Positions 16,421-25,867 of a stretch of DNA of 64,000 nucleotides are shown piece by piece (positions within the stretch are counted from its first letter, which is position 1; each line of letters starts with the position of its first letter). The notes below the pieces were generated by a model, which worked only from the letters and a program-made list of their open reading frames with translations, made no database searches and was not told the origin of the DNA. This DNA is from Gemmatimonadales bacterium (GTDB lineage Bacteria > Gemmatimonadota > Gemmatimonadetes > Gemmatimonadales > GWC2-71-9), in contig DATAOI010000092.1 of NCBI GenBank assembly GCA_036265815.1, positions 1 through 64,000 on the forward strand, given 5' to 3'. The translations under genes were made by a program, and so were the position numbers.

Positions 16421-17073
16421 TGGTCCGTGCCGCCCTGCTCGCGCTGGTCGCGCTTTTGGCTCCCAGGCCGGCGCCCGTCATGACCATCGGCCGGCTGCAT
16501 TACGAGGGCGGCGGCGACTGGTACGCCAATCCCTCCAGCCTGCCGAACCTGCTGCGGGCGATCCGTGAGCGTACCACCCTGCCGGTGGCCGATACCGAGG
16601 TCGTGGTCACGCTGAGCGACGACCGGCTCTGGTCGATGCCGTACCTCCACATGACCGGCCACGGCAACGTCCACTTCAGCGATTCGGATCTGGCCAACCT
16701 GCGAGCCTGGCTGCTCCAGGGCGGGTTCCTCCACGCCAGCGACAATTACGGGATGGATGCCTCGCTCCGGCGCGAGCTGGCCCGGCTCTTTCCCGATCAC
16801 CCCCTGGTGGAGGTCCCGCTGGACCATCCGATCTACCACCTGGTGTACGACTTTCCCAAGGGACTGCCCAAGATCCACGTGCACGACGGCAAGCCGGCCC
16901 AGGGGTTCGGCATCTTCCTGGATGGGCGGCTCGCCGTGTTCTATGACTATCAGTGCGACCTGGGCGACGGCTGGGAGGACGCCGAAGTGCATCACGATCC
17001 GCCGGAGAAGCACGAGGCGGCGCTCCGGATGGGCGTGAACCTCTTCGCCTACGCCGTGGGGTACGGCGGGTGA
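16420..17073 (+). CDS. Exported DUF4159 protein
   Basis: The 217-residue protein has an N-terminal hydrophobic signal (ALLALVALLAP) and a single DUF4159 domain. Typical features are R-L-H-Y-E-G-G-G-D-W-Y at the start, P-Y-L-H-M-T-G-H-G-N-V, LLQGGFLHASDNYG and A-V-F-Y-D-Y-Q-C-D-L-G-D-G-W. The fold is thought to resemble class I glutamine amidotransferases without their catalytic Cys. DUF4159 genes usually sit with BatA/MoxR-like or DUF4175 genes, as here. The exact role is unknown. It is translationally coupled on both sides (TGATG upstream, GTGA downstream). Confidence 0.85.
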   Translation: MVRAALLALVALLAPRPAPVMTIGRLHYEGGGDWYANPSSLPNLLRAIRERTTLPVADTEVVVTLSDDRLWSMPYLHMTGHGNVHFSDSDLANLRAWLLQGGFLHASDNYGMDASLRRELARLFPDHPLVEVPLDHPIYHLVYDFPKGLPKIHVHDGKPAQGFGIFLDGRLAVFYDYQCDLGDGWEDAEVHHDPPEKHEAALRMGVNLFAYAVGYGG

Positions 17074-20000
17074 GCGCTCCCGCAACCGGGGAGGCCCTGG
17101 CACGCCTCGCCTCTCCGCTCAGAGCCCGATCGTGGATCGGTTGGAGCACGCTTGGGCTCGGCCTGGGCGGATTGCTCCTCGGCGTGGCGGCGTGGTCGGC
17201 ACGGCTGGGGTGGATCGACGCGCCGTACTGGGTCCTGGTCGCGTGGGGCGTGGCGATCGCGGCGCTGATCCTGGTGGCCTGCTTCGCCTGGGTGGCACAG
17301 GCACGGCTGGCGCCGTTACGGGTGGCCGGCCGACTCGAGGAGCTGGGCGCCTGGCGCTCCGGGACCTTGACCGCGCTCCTGGGCGTGATCGCGCCGGGCA
17401 CCAGCGAGGCGCTCTTCGAGCTGGCCGACCGGGCGCAGGCCGCCGATCTCGAGCGCCGTGGGCCCGCGGCGGTGGCGCCGCTCGCCCGCGTGGTCCGAGT
17501 CATCATGCTGGCGGGGGCGGGGCTCCTGGTGCTCGGGCTCACGGCCTTCACCTCCGCCGGGCCGATTCGAGGCGCCGCTGCCGCGCTCTGGCACCCGCGT
17601 CGTGCCTGGGAAGCGACCATCGCTCCGCTCCGCATCCGCCCGGCGCGTGGCGTGGTCGACCGGGGAGATTCGGTGGACCTCGAGCTCCTGGCGTTCGGGC
17701 GGCGGGACGCCACGCTCTGGCTCAGGTCTCCCGGGGAAGCATGGCGTCCGCGCAGCGTGGCACTCGACTCCACCGGCCGCGCCCGCATCAGCACGGGCCC
17801 GCTCGAGAGCGACCTCTTCGCCCGCATCACCAGCGGGAGCCGTGGGTCGGACACGGTGCTGGTCCGGGTGCGCCTGCCGGTCTTCCTGGGCTCAGTCACG
17901 GTCACCGCCCACTACCCCGCCTATCTGGGACTCGAGGCCGAGCCGGTTCCGACCAGCGGTGACACGCTGCTGCTTCCGGCCGGCACTCGCCTGGAGACTC
18001 GAGGCGAGGCGACGGCACCCCTGGCCCGCGCGGCCTGGTCGGCGGGACGTCTCGTGGCATCACTCGCGGTCGAGGATGGACGGTTCCGCGGCAGCTTCGT
18101 TCCCCCGAGCTCCGGAGAGTATCGCCTCTCACTGACCACCAGAAGCGGGGCCCCGCTAGCCGGCGACACCGTACGATTGCCGGTCCGCGTCGTCGCCGAC
18201 AGCGCCCCACGGGTGGACGTTCCGGTGCCCGGCGTGGACACCCTGGCGCCAGTGAGTCTCCAGGTCCCGCTGGTGTTGGATGTCCGGGATGATCACCAGA
18301 TCACCGAGGTGACGCTGCTGAGCCGCCGGATCAGCTATCTCGGCGTGACGGACTCCTTCCGCCGGGAAACCATTCCACTCCCGGCGGAGAAGCCGGACCG
18401 CGCCATCCTCACCTATACCCTCGATCTCAACCGGCGGGGTCTCCTGCCTGGGGATACGGTGCGCTACTACGCGGTCGCGGCGGACAATACCCCGCAACGG
18501 CAGACCGGCCGGTCGCGCCAGTTCGTGCTGCGCCTGCCCACGATGAGCGAGGTGCGCGCGGCCGAGCGGCTGGCAAGCGCCACGGTGGCAAGCCAGCTCG
18601 ACTCGGTGACGGCGGCGAGCAAACGGCTCGAGCGCCAGACCGGCGACCTGGCCCAGGAGCGCTCGCGGCCGGTGGAAAGCGCAGGAGAGAAGCAGGGCGA
18701 GTCGCTCACCTTCGAGGAGGCCAAGCGGGCCGAAACGGTCGCGCAGTCCCAGCAGGAGCTCATGAAGCAGGCTGAGCGGCTCAAGCAGTCGTTGGACGCG
18801 TTGCGGAAGAGCGCGGAGGCGGCCGGCCTGGCAGATACGGCCTGGCAACGGGAACTCTCCGAGATCCGGGAGCAGATCGATCGTGCGCTCTCGCCGGAGC
18901 TGCGCGAGCGGCTGGCCGCACTGCAGCAGGCGCTCAAGAACCTCGATGCGGATCGCGCCAAGGACGCCCTCGAGCGCCTGGCCGAGTCCCAGAAGGAGTT
19001 GCGGGATGCCTTGGAGCGGAGCAAGGAGCTGTTCCGCCGCGCTGCCCTCGAAGGGGACCTGGCCAACCTGAGCAAGGAATCGAAGGATCTGGCCCAGGAA
19101 CAGCGACAATGGAACGCGCAGGTCCCCTCGGCCGACAGCACGCGCGCGGCAGCCGCCGAACAGCAGCTCGCCACCCGGGCCGACTCCCTGGGATCGGCAC
19201 TGGACCGCATCGCCAAATCGATGGATGCGCCGGCGCGGCAGGAGCGGCTCGATTCGGCGGGGCAGCAGGCGAGTCGGGCCGCGCGGCAGATGCAGCAGGC
19301 GAGCAAGGAGAGTCGCGCCGGACGTCGGCAGCAGGCGCAGAAGTCCGGCGAGAAGGCGGCCCAATCCCTGGAGCCCCTGTCCGACCAGCTCCAGAGTGAG
19401 CGTCAGGACATGCAGCGGGAGTGGCGCGAGGAGGTGGCGAAGGGTCTGGATCAGGCGCTCGCCGAAACCAGCCGGCTGGCGCAACGCGAGCTGACGCTGG
19501 CGGAGTCGCTCCGTACCGAAGGCGATGCCGGTGGCTCGCTGCGGGCGGAGCAAGGCGCCATCGAGGAGGGGCTCCAACGGGTGCTGGAGCAGGTGCGCAG
19601 GACGGCCGGGAAGAATGCCCTGGTGCCTCCGGCCATCGGCAAGGCGCTCGGCGGGGCGCAGGAGCAGATGCAGCGAACCCGGGAAGCCATCAGCAACACC
19701 ACGCCCAACTCACGGGAAGGCGCGGAAGCGGCGGGCGGCGCGGTGGACGCCTTGAACGCGGCGGCGTACCAGCTGCTGCGCGCCCGGAGCGATGTCGCGG
19801 GCTCGGAGTCCGGGTCCGGACTCCAGGAGGCGATGGAACGGATGGCGCAGCTGGCGCAGCAGCAGGGCGGCCTGGGCCAGCAGTCGGCTGGCCTGTTGCC
19901 GATGGCTGGCTCCGGCGCCATTCAGGAGCAGCTCCGACGGCTGGGCGCGCAACAGCGGGCGCTGGCCGAGGAGCTGCAGAAGCTGAAAGGGCAGGGAAAC

Positions 20001-20345
20001 ATGCCGGGCGCGGGTGAGATGGGCGACGAAGCCAAGGAGCTGGCCAAACGCCTCGAGGCCGGGCGGCTGGACCGCCAGATGGTGGAGCGCCAGGAGCGGC
20101 TGTTCCGCCGGATGCTGGATGCCGGACGCACCCTGCAGGGTCGGGAGGAAGACGAGCGGAAGGAGCGGCAGAGCACCGTGGCCACCGATGACAGTGTCCA
20201 CCTGCCGCCGGCGCTCCGGGCGCGGCTCCAGGGCGAGGACGGGTTGCGGGTGCCGACCTGGGACGAGCTGCAGCAGCTCTCCCCGGAGGAGCGCAGGCTG
20301 GTCGTGGATTACTTCCGCCGGCTTTCCGAGCCGGGTGCACGATAG
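17070..20345 (+). CDS. DUF4175-type large membrane-anchored coiled-coil protein
   Basis: The 1091-residue protein has membrane segments near residues 25-75 (two helices) and 145-165. A beta-rich external region (about 190-490) is followed by a long Gln/Glu/Arg/Ala-rich helical part (about 490-1050) that should form coiled coils, with the heptad-like Q-x-x-L-x-x-Q pattern. This order (membrane anchor, Ig-like part, Q-rich coil) is that of the DUF4175 family, which accompanies DUF4159 and MoxR/BatA proteins in Gram-negative bacteria. No enzymatic motif is seen. The GTG at 17070 overlaps the DUF4159 stop (GTGA); the longer frame from 16953 would overlap the previous domain out of phase. Confidence 0.8.
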   Translation: MSAPATGEALARLASPLRARSWIGWSTLGLGLGGLLLGVAAWSARLGWIDAPYWVLVAWGVAIAALILVACFAWVAQARLAPLRVAGRLEELGAWRSGTLTALLGVIAPGTSEALFELADRAQAADLERRGPAAVAPLARVVRVIMLAGAGLLVLGLTAFTSAGPIRGAAAALWHPRRAWEATIAPLRIRPARGVVDRGDSVDLELLAFGRRDATLWLRSPGEAWRPRSVALDSTGRARISTGPLESDLFARITSGSRGSDTVLVRVRLPVFLGSVTVTAHYPAYLGLEAEPVPTSGDTLLLPAGTRLETRGEATAPLARAAWSAGRLVASLAVEDGRFRGSFVPPSSGEYRLSLTTRSGAPLAGDTVRLPVRVVADSAPRVDVPVPGVDTLAPVSLQVPLVLDVRDDHQITEVTLLSRRISYLGVTDSFRRETIPLPAEKPDRAILTYTLDLNRRGLLPGDTVRYYAVAADNTPQRQTGRSRQFVLRLPTMSEVRAAERLASATVASQLDSVTAASKRLERQTGDLAQERSRPVESAGEKQGESLTFEEAKRAETVAQSQQELMKQAERLKQSLDALRKSAEAAGLADTAWQRELSEIREQIDRALSPELRERLAALQQALKNLDADRAKDALERLAESQKELRDALERSKELFRRAALEGDLANLSKESKDLAQEQRQWNAQVPSADSTRAAAAEQQLATRADSLGSALDRIAKSMDAPARQERLDSAGQQASRAARQMQQASKESRAGRRQQAQKSGEKAAQSLEPLSDQLQSERQDMQREWREEVAKGLDQALAETSRLAQRELTLAESLRTEGDAGGSLRAEQGAIEEGLQRVLEQVRRTAGKNALVPPAIGKALGGAQEQMQRTREAISNTTPNSREGAEAAGGAVDALNAAAYQLLRARSDVAGSESGSGLQEAMERMAQLAQQQGGLGQQSAGLLPMAGSGAIQEQLRRLGAQQRALAEELQKLKGQGNMPGAGEMGDEAKELAKRLEAGRLDRQMVERQERLFRRMLDAGRTLQGREEDERKERQSTVATDDSVHLPPALRARLQGEDGLRVPTWDELQQLSPEERRLVVDYFRRLSEPGAR

Positions 20346-20346
20346 C

Positions 20347-22077
20347 GTGCGGACACTCGCGGCGGTCCTCGGCTGGCTCGGCGTACTGTCCAGCGCGCTG
20401 CCGGCGCAGCAGCAGGCGATGTCGCGCGCGTTCGACCTGGAGCGCCGGGGCAACTATCCAGCGGCCGCCGAGGCCTACCGGTCAGTTCTGGTTGGCTCGC
20501 CGGGCGACCCGGCTGCGCTGCTAGGCCTCGAGCGGGTGCTGCTGCCGCTGGACCGGAGTGCCGAGATCCTGCCTGCCGTGCGCGCCGGGCTGGCGGCGAA
20601 CCCGCGGAGCGGACCGCTCTACGGCATCGCGCTCCGCGCCTGGGCCGCCGCGGACCGGCCCGACAGCATCCGGGCGATCGCCGAGCGCTGGGCGGCGATC
20701 GCCCCGGGCGACGAGACGCCGTACCGGGAATGGGGCGGCGCGGCGCTGGGCCGACACGATCGGCGCGGTGCCGTGGAGGCGTATACCCGAGGCCGTGAGG
20801 AACTTCACCGTTCGGACGCGCTCGCCGCCGAGATGGCTCAGCTGGCCTACGCCGACGGTGATTACGCGGGCTCGCTCAGGGAGTGGCTCGCCGCCGTCCG
20901 CCGGGCGCCGGGATACCGGGCCACTGCCATCGCCACTTTGGGACAAGTGCCCGAAGCCGCACGGCCCGCGCTCCTGGCGGAGTTGCAACGGCAAGGCGCC
21001 GAGCTGCCCGTCCGGCGGCTCGAGGCCGAGCTCAGGGTCCGCTGGGGCGATCCGCTCGGAGGTCTGCAGGTGCTGCAGCGCGCCCTGCCGGAGAGCCGCA
21101 CGATGGCGGTGGAGGCGCTCCGGGGCGTGCTCGACCAGCTCCGACCGCTCCAGACCCGGGAGGGCAAACTGGCGCAGGGCCAGGCGCTGGAGGAGCTCGC
21201 CGGACGCACCCCCGACCCGGAAGGGTCCCGGCTTCGGCTGGAGGCGGCCCAGATCTACTCCGCCGCGGGCGACCGCGAGGCGGCGCGGCGCATGCTGGCC
21301 GGACTGGCCGACGACCACGGCGCCCCGAATGCCGTGTCCGCGGGCGCCGCCACCACGCTGGTGAGCGTGCTGATCGCCGAAGGCAAGCTGGACGAGGCGG
21401 GCCGCCGGCTCAAGGAGATCCAGTCGACTACCACCGCCGACGAGCTCGCCATGCTTCGGCGCCGCCTGGTTCTCGGCTGGATACGGGCCGGTGAGTTGAC
21501 CCGCGCCGATTCGACGCTCGGGTCCGACAGCACGATCGAGGGATCCGCACTGCGCGGCGAGATCCGGCTCTACCGCGGTGATGTGGCGGGGGCGATCGAA
21601 GGCTTCAAGGCCGCCGGTCCCTATGCGGGAGAGCGCGCCGAGGCCACTCAGCGGACCGCGCTGCTCGCCCTGCTGCAGCCGATGGAGGCGGAGAGTCTTC
21701 CCGCCCTGGGTCACGCGCTTCTGGTCCTGGCCCGGGGCGACACCACCGACGCCGCGGCCCGGCTCGAGCGGGTGGCGGCCGACCTGCCGCCCGACAAGGG
21801 AGGCGCCGAGGTCCGGCTCCTGGCCGGACGCTTGTACGGCCAGGCGGGGAAGTCGAGCGAGGCCGAGCGGCTTTTTCTCGCCGCCGCGGGACCCGACGCG
21901 CCGGGCACCGCGCCGGCGGCGGAGCTCGCCCTGGCCGAGCTGCTGATCGAGCAGGGCCGCACGGCCGACGCGATTCCGCGGCTGGAGCATCTGATTCTCA
22001 CCTATCCTGAGAGCGCGCTGGTGCCCCAGGCTCGGCGCCGGTTGGATCAGGCTCGCGGCGCGGTGCCGAAAACATGA
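20347..22077 (+). CDS. Exported TPR-repeat protein
   Basis: This roughly 576-residue protein starts with a signal peptide (R-T-L-A-A-V-L-G-W-L-G-V-L-S-S-A-L-P-A-Q) and is otherwise made of helical tetratricopeptide repeats. Clear TPR pairs appear at the N-terminus (A-x-x-L-E-R-R-G-N-Y-P-A-A-A-E-A-Y) and at the C-terminus (A-E-L-L-I-E-Q-G-R-T-A-D-A-I-P-R-L). It is probably a periplasmic scaffold for its operon partners. The start is GTG at 20347, one base after the previous stop; GTG at 20335 is an alternative. Its stop overlaps the next start (ATGA). Confidence 0.8.
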   Translation: MRTLAAVLGWLGVLSSALPAQQQAMSRAFDLERRGNYPAAAEAYRSVLVGSPGDPAALLGLERVLLPLDRSAEILPAVRAGLAANPRSGPLYGIALRAWAAADRPDSIRAIAERWAAIAPGDETPYREWGGAALGRHDRRGAVEAYTRGREELHRSDALAAEMAQLAYADGDYAGSLREWLAAVRRAPGYRATAIATLGQVPEAARPALLAELQRQGAELPVRRLEAELRVRWGDPLGGLQVLQRALPESRTMAVEALRGVLDQLRPLQTREGKLAQGQALEELAGRTPDPEGSRLRLEAAQIYSAAGDREAARRMLAGLADDHGAPNAVSAGAATTLVSVLIAEGKLDEAGRRLKEIQSTTTADELAMLRRRLVLGWIRAGELTRADSTLGSDSTIEGSALRGEIRLYRGDVAGAIEGFKAAGPYAGERAEATQRTALLALLQPMEAESLPALGHALLVLARGDTTDAAARLERVAADLPPDKGGAEVRLLAGRLYGQAGKSSEAERLFLAAAGPDAPGTAPAAELALAELLIEQGRTADAIPRLEHLILTYPESALVPQARRRLDQARGAVPKT

Positions 22078-23363
22078 AACGGCGAGACTTCCTCATCAGC
22101 GGGACGGCCGGCCTGGTCGCGCTGTCACCCCGGCTCGGCCGGGTCGGGCTCTTCAGCGCCGCGCCATGGCTGCTGGTCCCGATGGACGACGCGCAATCCG
22201 ATCACCTGAAGGCGTACGGCGTGGCATTCCGAGTGCTGGAGCGGGGCAGCCGGGCGGAGTGGTTCCTCAACTATCGGAACGGCTCCTTCCTGTTACCGGG
22301 CGACGCGGCCACCGCGCGGGACGCGGCGCTGGCCGGCGTGGCGGTGGAGCCGCTCGATGATGGCCAGGTGGTTCAACTCCGTGGATCGCTGCAAGGCGGG
22401 AACATGGACGCGGTGCCCCTGGAGAAGGCGCCCAAGGTGGCGGTCTACGCGCCGCCCAACGCGGCTCCCTGGGACGACGCGGTCACGATGGCGCTCAACT
22501 ACGCGGGGATCTCGTTCGACAAGGTGTGGGACGCCGAGGTCGTCGGCGGCAAGCTCAAGACCTACGACTGGCTTCACCTGCACCACGAGGATTTCACCGG
22601 CCAGTACTCCAAGTTTTTTCTCAACTACGCCGGGGCGCCCTGGCTGGTGGAGATGGTGGATCGCAACCGGGCGATCGCCAAGCAGCTCGGGTTCCCCTCG
22701 GTCCCGGCGGAGAAGCGGGGGGTGGCGGTGGCGATCGCCGAGTTCGTGGGTCGGGGCGGCTTTCTGTTCGCCATGTGCACGGCCACCGAGACGCTCGATC
22801 TGGCGCTCGCCGCCGACCACGTCGACATCGCGGCGGCGTACGCCGACGGAACTCCGATGGATCCGGACGCCTCCCGCCGGATGCACTGGGAGCTGGCCCT
22901 GGCGTTTCAGAACGCGCAGCTGGAGCTGAGCCCGACGATTCCGGTGTACTCCGACATCGATGGCCATCAGGTCAACTCCCCGGATCGGCGGCAGCAGCTC
23001 GGCTCCTTCACGCTGTTCAACTTCAGCGCGAAGATCGATCCAGTGGCCACCATGCTGGTGCAGAACCACCGACAGGTGATTCCCGATTTCTACGGGCTCA
23101 CGACCTCCTTCACCCGAAAGACCCTCAAGCCCAGCGTCACGGTCCTGGCCGACGAGCCGGGTGCCCCGTGGGTCAAGTACATCCACGGCGAGCATGGGCA
23201 GGGCACCTGGACCTTCTTCGGGGGCCACGATCCGGAGGATCCGCAGCATCAGATCGGCGACGTGCCCACCGATCTCTCGTTGCACCCGCACTCGCCCGGC
23301 TACCGGCTCATCCTCAACAACGTCCTCTTCCCCGCGGCAAAGAAGAAGGAGCTCAAGACCTGA
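22074..23363 (+). CDS. Tat-exported conserved protein of unknown function
   Basis: The 429-residue protein opens with M-K-R-R-D-F-L-I-S-G-T-A-G-L, a twin-arginine export signal. The mature part begins L-L-V-P-M-D-D-A-Q-S-D-H-L-K-A-Y-G-V-A and continues with W-F-L-N-Y-R-N-G-S-F-L-L-P. It has the W-L-H-L-H-H-E-D-F-T-G-Q-Y and FVGRGGFLFAMCTATETLD segments, in which Cys lies in a GATase-like turn. From memory, relatives are often labelled asparagine synthetase B, but none of that enzyme's motifs (Cys2, SGGLDS) occurs here, so I do not adopt the name. It is embedded in the DUF4159/DUF4175/TPR operon by a four-base overlap and probably acts with them outside the cytoplasm. Confidence 0.75.
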   Translation: MKRRDFLISGTAGLVALSPRLGRVGLFSAAPWLLVPMDDAQSDHLKAYGVAFRVLERGSRAEWFLNYRNGSFLLPGDAATARDAALAGVAVEPLDDGQVVQLRGSLQGGNMDAVPLEKAPKVAVYAPPNAAPWDDAVTMALNYAGISFDKVWDAEVVGGKLKTYDWLHLHHEDFTGQYSKFFLNYAGAPWLVEMVDRNRAIAKQLGFPSVPAEKRGVAVAIAEFVGRGGFLFAMCTATETLDLALAADHVDIAAAYADGTPMDPDASRRMHWELALAFQNAQLELSPTIPVYSDIDGHQVNSPDRRQQLGSFTLFNFSAKIDPVATMLVQNHRQVIPDFYGLTTSFTRKTLKPSVTVLADEPGAPWVKYIHGEHGQGTWTFFGGHDPEDPQHQIGDVPTDLSLHPHSPGYRLILNNVLFPAAKKKELKT

Positions 23364-23389
23364 GCGGCGCCGATCGGATTGCTCCAGGC

Positions 23390-25867
23390 GTGCGGGCCGC
23401 GCTCGCCGCCGAGATTGGCGCGGCCGGCGGGCGGGAGGTCTCGTTTGTCGCCCAGGTGGATCGCGATGGCGTGATCACCAGCGCGCGCGCCGTGGCGCGC
23501 GGCACCGTCGAGATGGTGCTGGCGCTCCCGGGGGCAGCCCGCCGGGGCGAGATGCTGCTGCACAATCACCCCAGCGGACATCTGGAGCCCTCGGGCGCGG
23601 ACCTCAACGTGGCCGCCCGGCTGCACGACGGCGGCGTCGGCTTCGGGATCATCACCAACACCGCGGACGCGCTGTATGTAGTGGTGGAGGTGCCCCGAGA
23701 CCGCGAGGTGGTGCGGCTCGATCCATTCGAGGTGATCGAGGCGCTCGGCGAAGGCGGCCCAGTGGCCGGCGAGCTGGGGCAGTACGAGGACCGGCGCTGC
23801 CAGCGGGATATGGCGGCCTACATCGCGGACGGTTACAACGATGGCGGGGTGCAGCTGCTCGAGGCCGGGACCGGCGTCGGCAAGTCGTTCGCCTATCTGG
23901 TTCCGGCGCTGCACTGGGCCCGCGCCAATGGCGAGCGCACCGTGGTCAGCACCAACACCATCAACCTGCAGGAGCAGCTGGTGGGGAAGGATCTCCCGCT
24001 GCTCCGGCGGGCGCTGGCCACGGCGGATTACACGCCCACCTTCGCCCTGCTCAAGGGTTGGCGGAACTACCTGTGCCTCTCCCGGATGCACCAGGCGGTG
24101 GCGTCGCAACGCACCCTGCTGGAGCAGGACAAGCTGGACGAGCTGATCGCCATTGCGGAATGGGCGGGGCACACGGCCGACGGTACCCTGAGCGATCTGC
24201 CGGTCACGCCGACGCCGGAAGTCTGGGACGAGGTCAGCGCCGAGGCGGATCTGTGTACCCGGCTCAAGTGCAGTCACTTCGACCGGTGCTTCCTGTTTCG
24301 CGCGAGACGGCGCGCCGCGGAGGCGGATGTCGTGGTGGTGAACCATCACCTGCTGGCGGCCGACCTTTCCGTTCGACAGGCGCAGGACAACTGGGAAGAG
24401 GCCGCGGTGCTGCCTCCGTACCGGCGGCTGGTGCTGGATGAGGCGCACCACCTGGAGGATGTGGCGGCCAACCACCTCGGCATCTCCGTGACCAGCCGAG
24501 CGGTCCGCCGGCTGCTGGCCCGATTCGAGCGCAACGGCCGCGGGCTCGCGCCGACGCTGGCGCAGGAGCTCATGAGCCGGGGCGACCTGCTGAGCCGGGC
24601 GAGTCTCGATCTCCTGAGGCAGCGCCTGCTGCCCGCCATTGCCGATGCGCGCCGGGCCACCGACGCGCTCTTCCTCCGCCTGCACGGCCGGCTGGACGAT
24701 GCCGCCGCGGGACAGCTTCGGCTGGACGACGATTTCGGCGCCGACCCGATCTGGACCGAAGGCCTGGCGGTCGAGCTGGATGCGACCCTGACCGCGTTCC
24801 GGGCGCTGCAGGAGAGCGTCGAGACCATCGCGGATCGACTGGCGGAATCGGAAGAGACCGAGCGCCGCGGCGCGATCCTGCAGGAGCTTCGGGCAGTGAT
24901 CCGCCGGCTGGACGCGATCTCGGACGGGCTCAACCGGTCGCTCCGGCCCCTGTCCGGCGGGCCGCCGACGGTCCGCTGGATGGAGCGCACGCCCCGGGGA
25001 CAGCATGTGGCACTGTCGGCGGTGCCACTCGATCTGGCGCCCGTGCTCCGGGAGCTGCTGTTCGACCGGCTCGATACCGTGGTGCTCACCAGCGCCACGC
25101 TGGCTGCCGGCGGCGAGTTCGAGTTCCTGGAGTCGCGGCTGGGGCTGGCGGGCGAGGATTCGCCGGTGACGGTGCGGGAGGCATTCCCGTCCCCCTTCGA
25201 TTTTCCGTCGCAGTGCGTGTTCGGCATCCCGAACGACATACCGGAGCCGCGGGAAGACGAGCACGCGCATGCCACCGCGGTGATTCAGGTGGTCACTGAC
25301 CTGGCCTACGCCAGCGACGGCGGCATGTTCGTGTTGTTCACCAGCCACGCATCGCTCCGGCGCGCGGCCCAGGAGCTTCGAGGCGTGCTCGGCACGCGCT
25401 GGCCGATCCTGGTCCAGGGCGAGGGGCCGCGTGACCTCCTGCTGCGCCGCTTCCGGGAGGCGGAGAACGCCATCCTGCTCGGGACCGACTCGTTCTGGGA
25501 GGGCGTAGACGTGCCCGGACACGCGCTCCGCGCCCTGGTGATCAACAAGCTACCTTTCAAGGTGCCCTCGGAGCCGGTCACGGCGGCGCGGCTCGAGCGC
25601 CTGGCGGAGGAGGGAATGGACGGCTTCATGAACTACCTCCTGCCCCATGCGGCGCTCAAGCTGAAGCAAGGTTTCGGGCGGCTCATTCGGAGCCGGCAGG
25701 ACATGGGCGTCGTGGTGCTGCTGGATAGCCGGGTCGTCACCCGGCGGTACGGGCCGTTGCTGCTGAGCGGCCTGCCGCGAGCCGAGCGGATCGTGGGGAG
25801 CTGGGCCCAGGTCCGAACCAAGTGCGAAGACTTCTTCGCCCGACGGGGTATCGGGGCCATCGCATGA
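23390..25867 (+). CDS. JAB-domain/DinG-family helicase fusion
   Basis: The roughly 825-residue protein joins two domains. Residues 1-100 form a RadC-like JAB/MPN domain with an exact JAMM motif (E41, H58-N-H60, then S and D in PSGAD), normally a zinc metalloprotease centre. From about 120 it is an XPD/DinG superfamily-2 helicase. This has Walker A with K165 (AGTGVGKS), the four-Cys iron-sulfur cluster motif (N-Y-L-C, D-L-C, L-K-C, D-R-C), DEAH at 350-353, and a C-terminal QGFGRLIRSRQD arginine-finger motif. DinG unwinds 5'-overhang DNA, R-loops and G-quadruplexes. The start is uncertain: GTG at 23390 is the first good codon after the preceding stop; CTG at 23360 is possible. It overlaps the next gene (ATGA). 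Confidence 0.85.
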   Translation: MRAALAAEIGAAGGREVSFVAQVDRDGVITSARAVARGTVEMVLALPGAARRGEMLLHNHPSGHLEPSGADLNVAARLHDGGVGFGIITNTADALYVVVEVPRDREVVRLDPFEVIEALGEGGPVAGELGQYEDRRCQRDMAAYIADGYNDGGVQLLEAGTGVGKSFAYLVPALHWARANGERTVVSTNTINLQEQLVGKDLPLLRRALATADYTPTFALLKGWRNYLCLSRMHQAVASQRTLLEQDKLDELIAIAEWAGHTADGTLSDLPVTPTPEVWDEVSAEADLCTRLKCSHFDRCFLFRARRRAAEADVVVVNHHLLAADLSVRQAQDNWEEAAVLPPYRRLVLDEAHHLEDVAANHLGISVTSRAVRRLLARFERNGRGLAPTLAQELMSRGDLLSRASLDLLRQRLLPAIADARRATDALFLRLHGRLDDAAAGQLRLDDDFGADPIWTEGLAVELDATLTAFRALQESVETIADRLAESEETERRGAILQELRAVIRRLDAISDGLNRSLRPLSGGPPTVRWMERTPRGQHVALSAVPLDLAPVLRELLFDRLDTVVLTSATLAAGGEFEFLESRLGLAGEDSPVTVREAFPSPFDFPSQCVFGIPNDIPEPREDEHAHATAVIQVVTDLAYASDGGMFVLFTSHASLRRAAQELRGVLGTRWPILVQGEGPRDLLLRRFREAENAILLGTDSFWEGVDVPGHALRALVINKLPFKVPSEPVTAARLERLAEEGMDGFMNYLLPHAALKLKQGFGRLIRSRQDMGVVVLLDSRVVTRRYGPLLLSGLPRAERIVGSWAQVRTKCEDFFARRGIGAIA

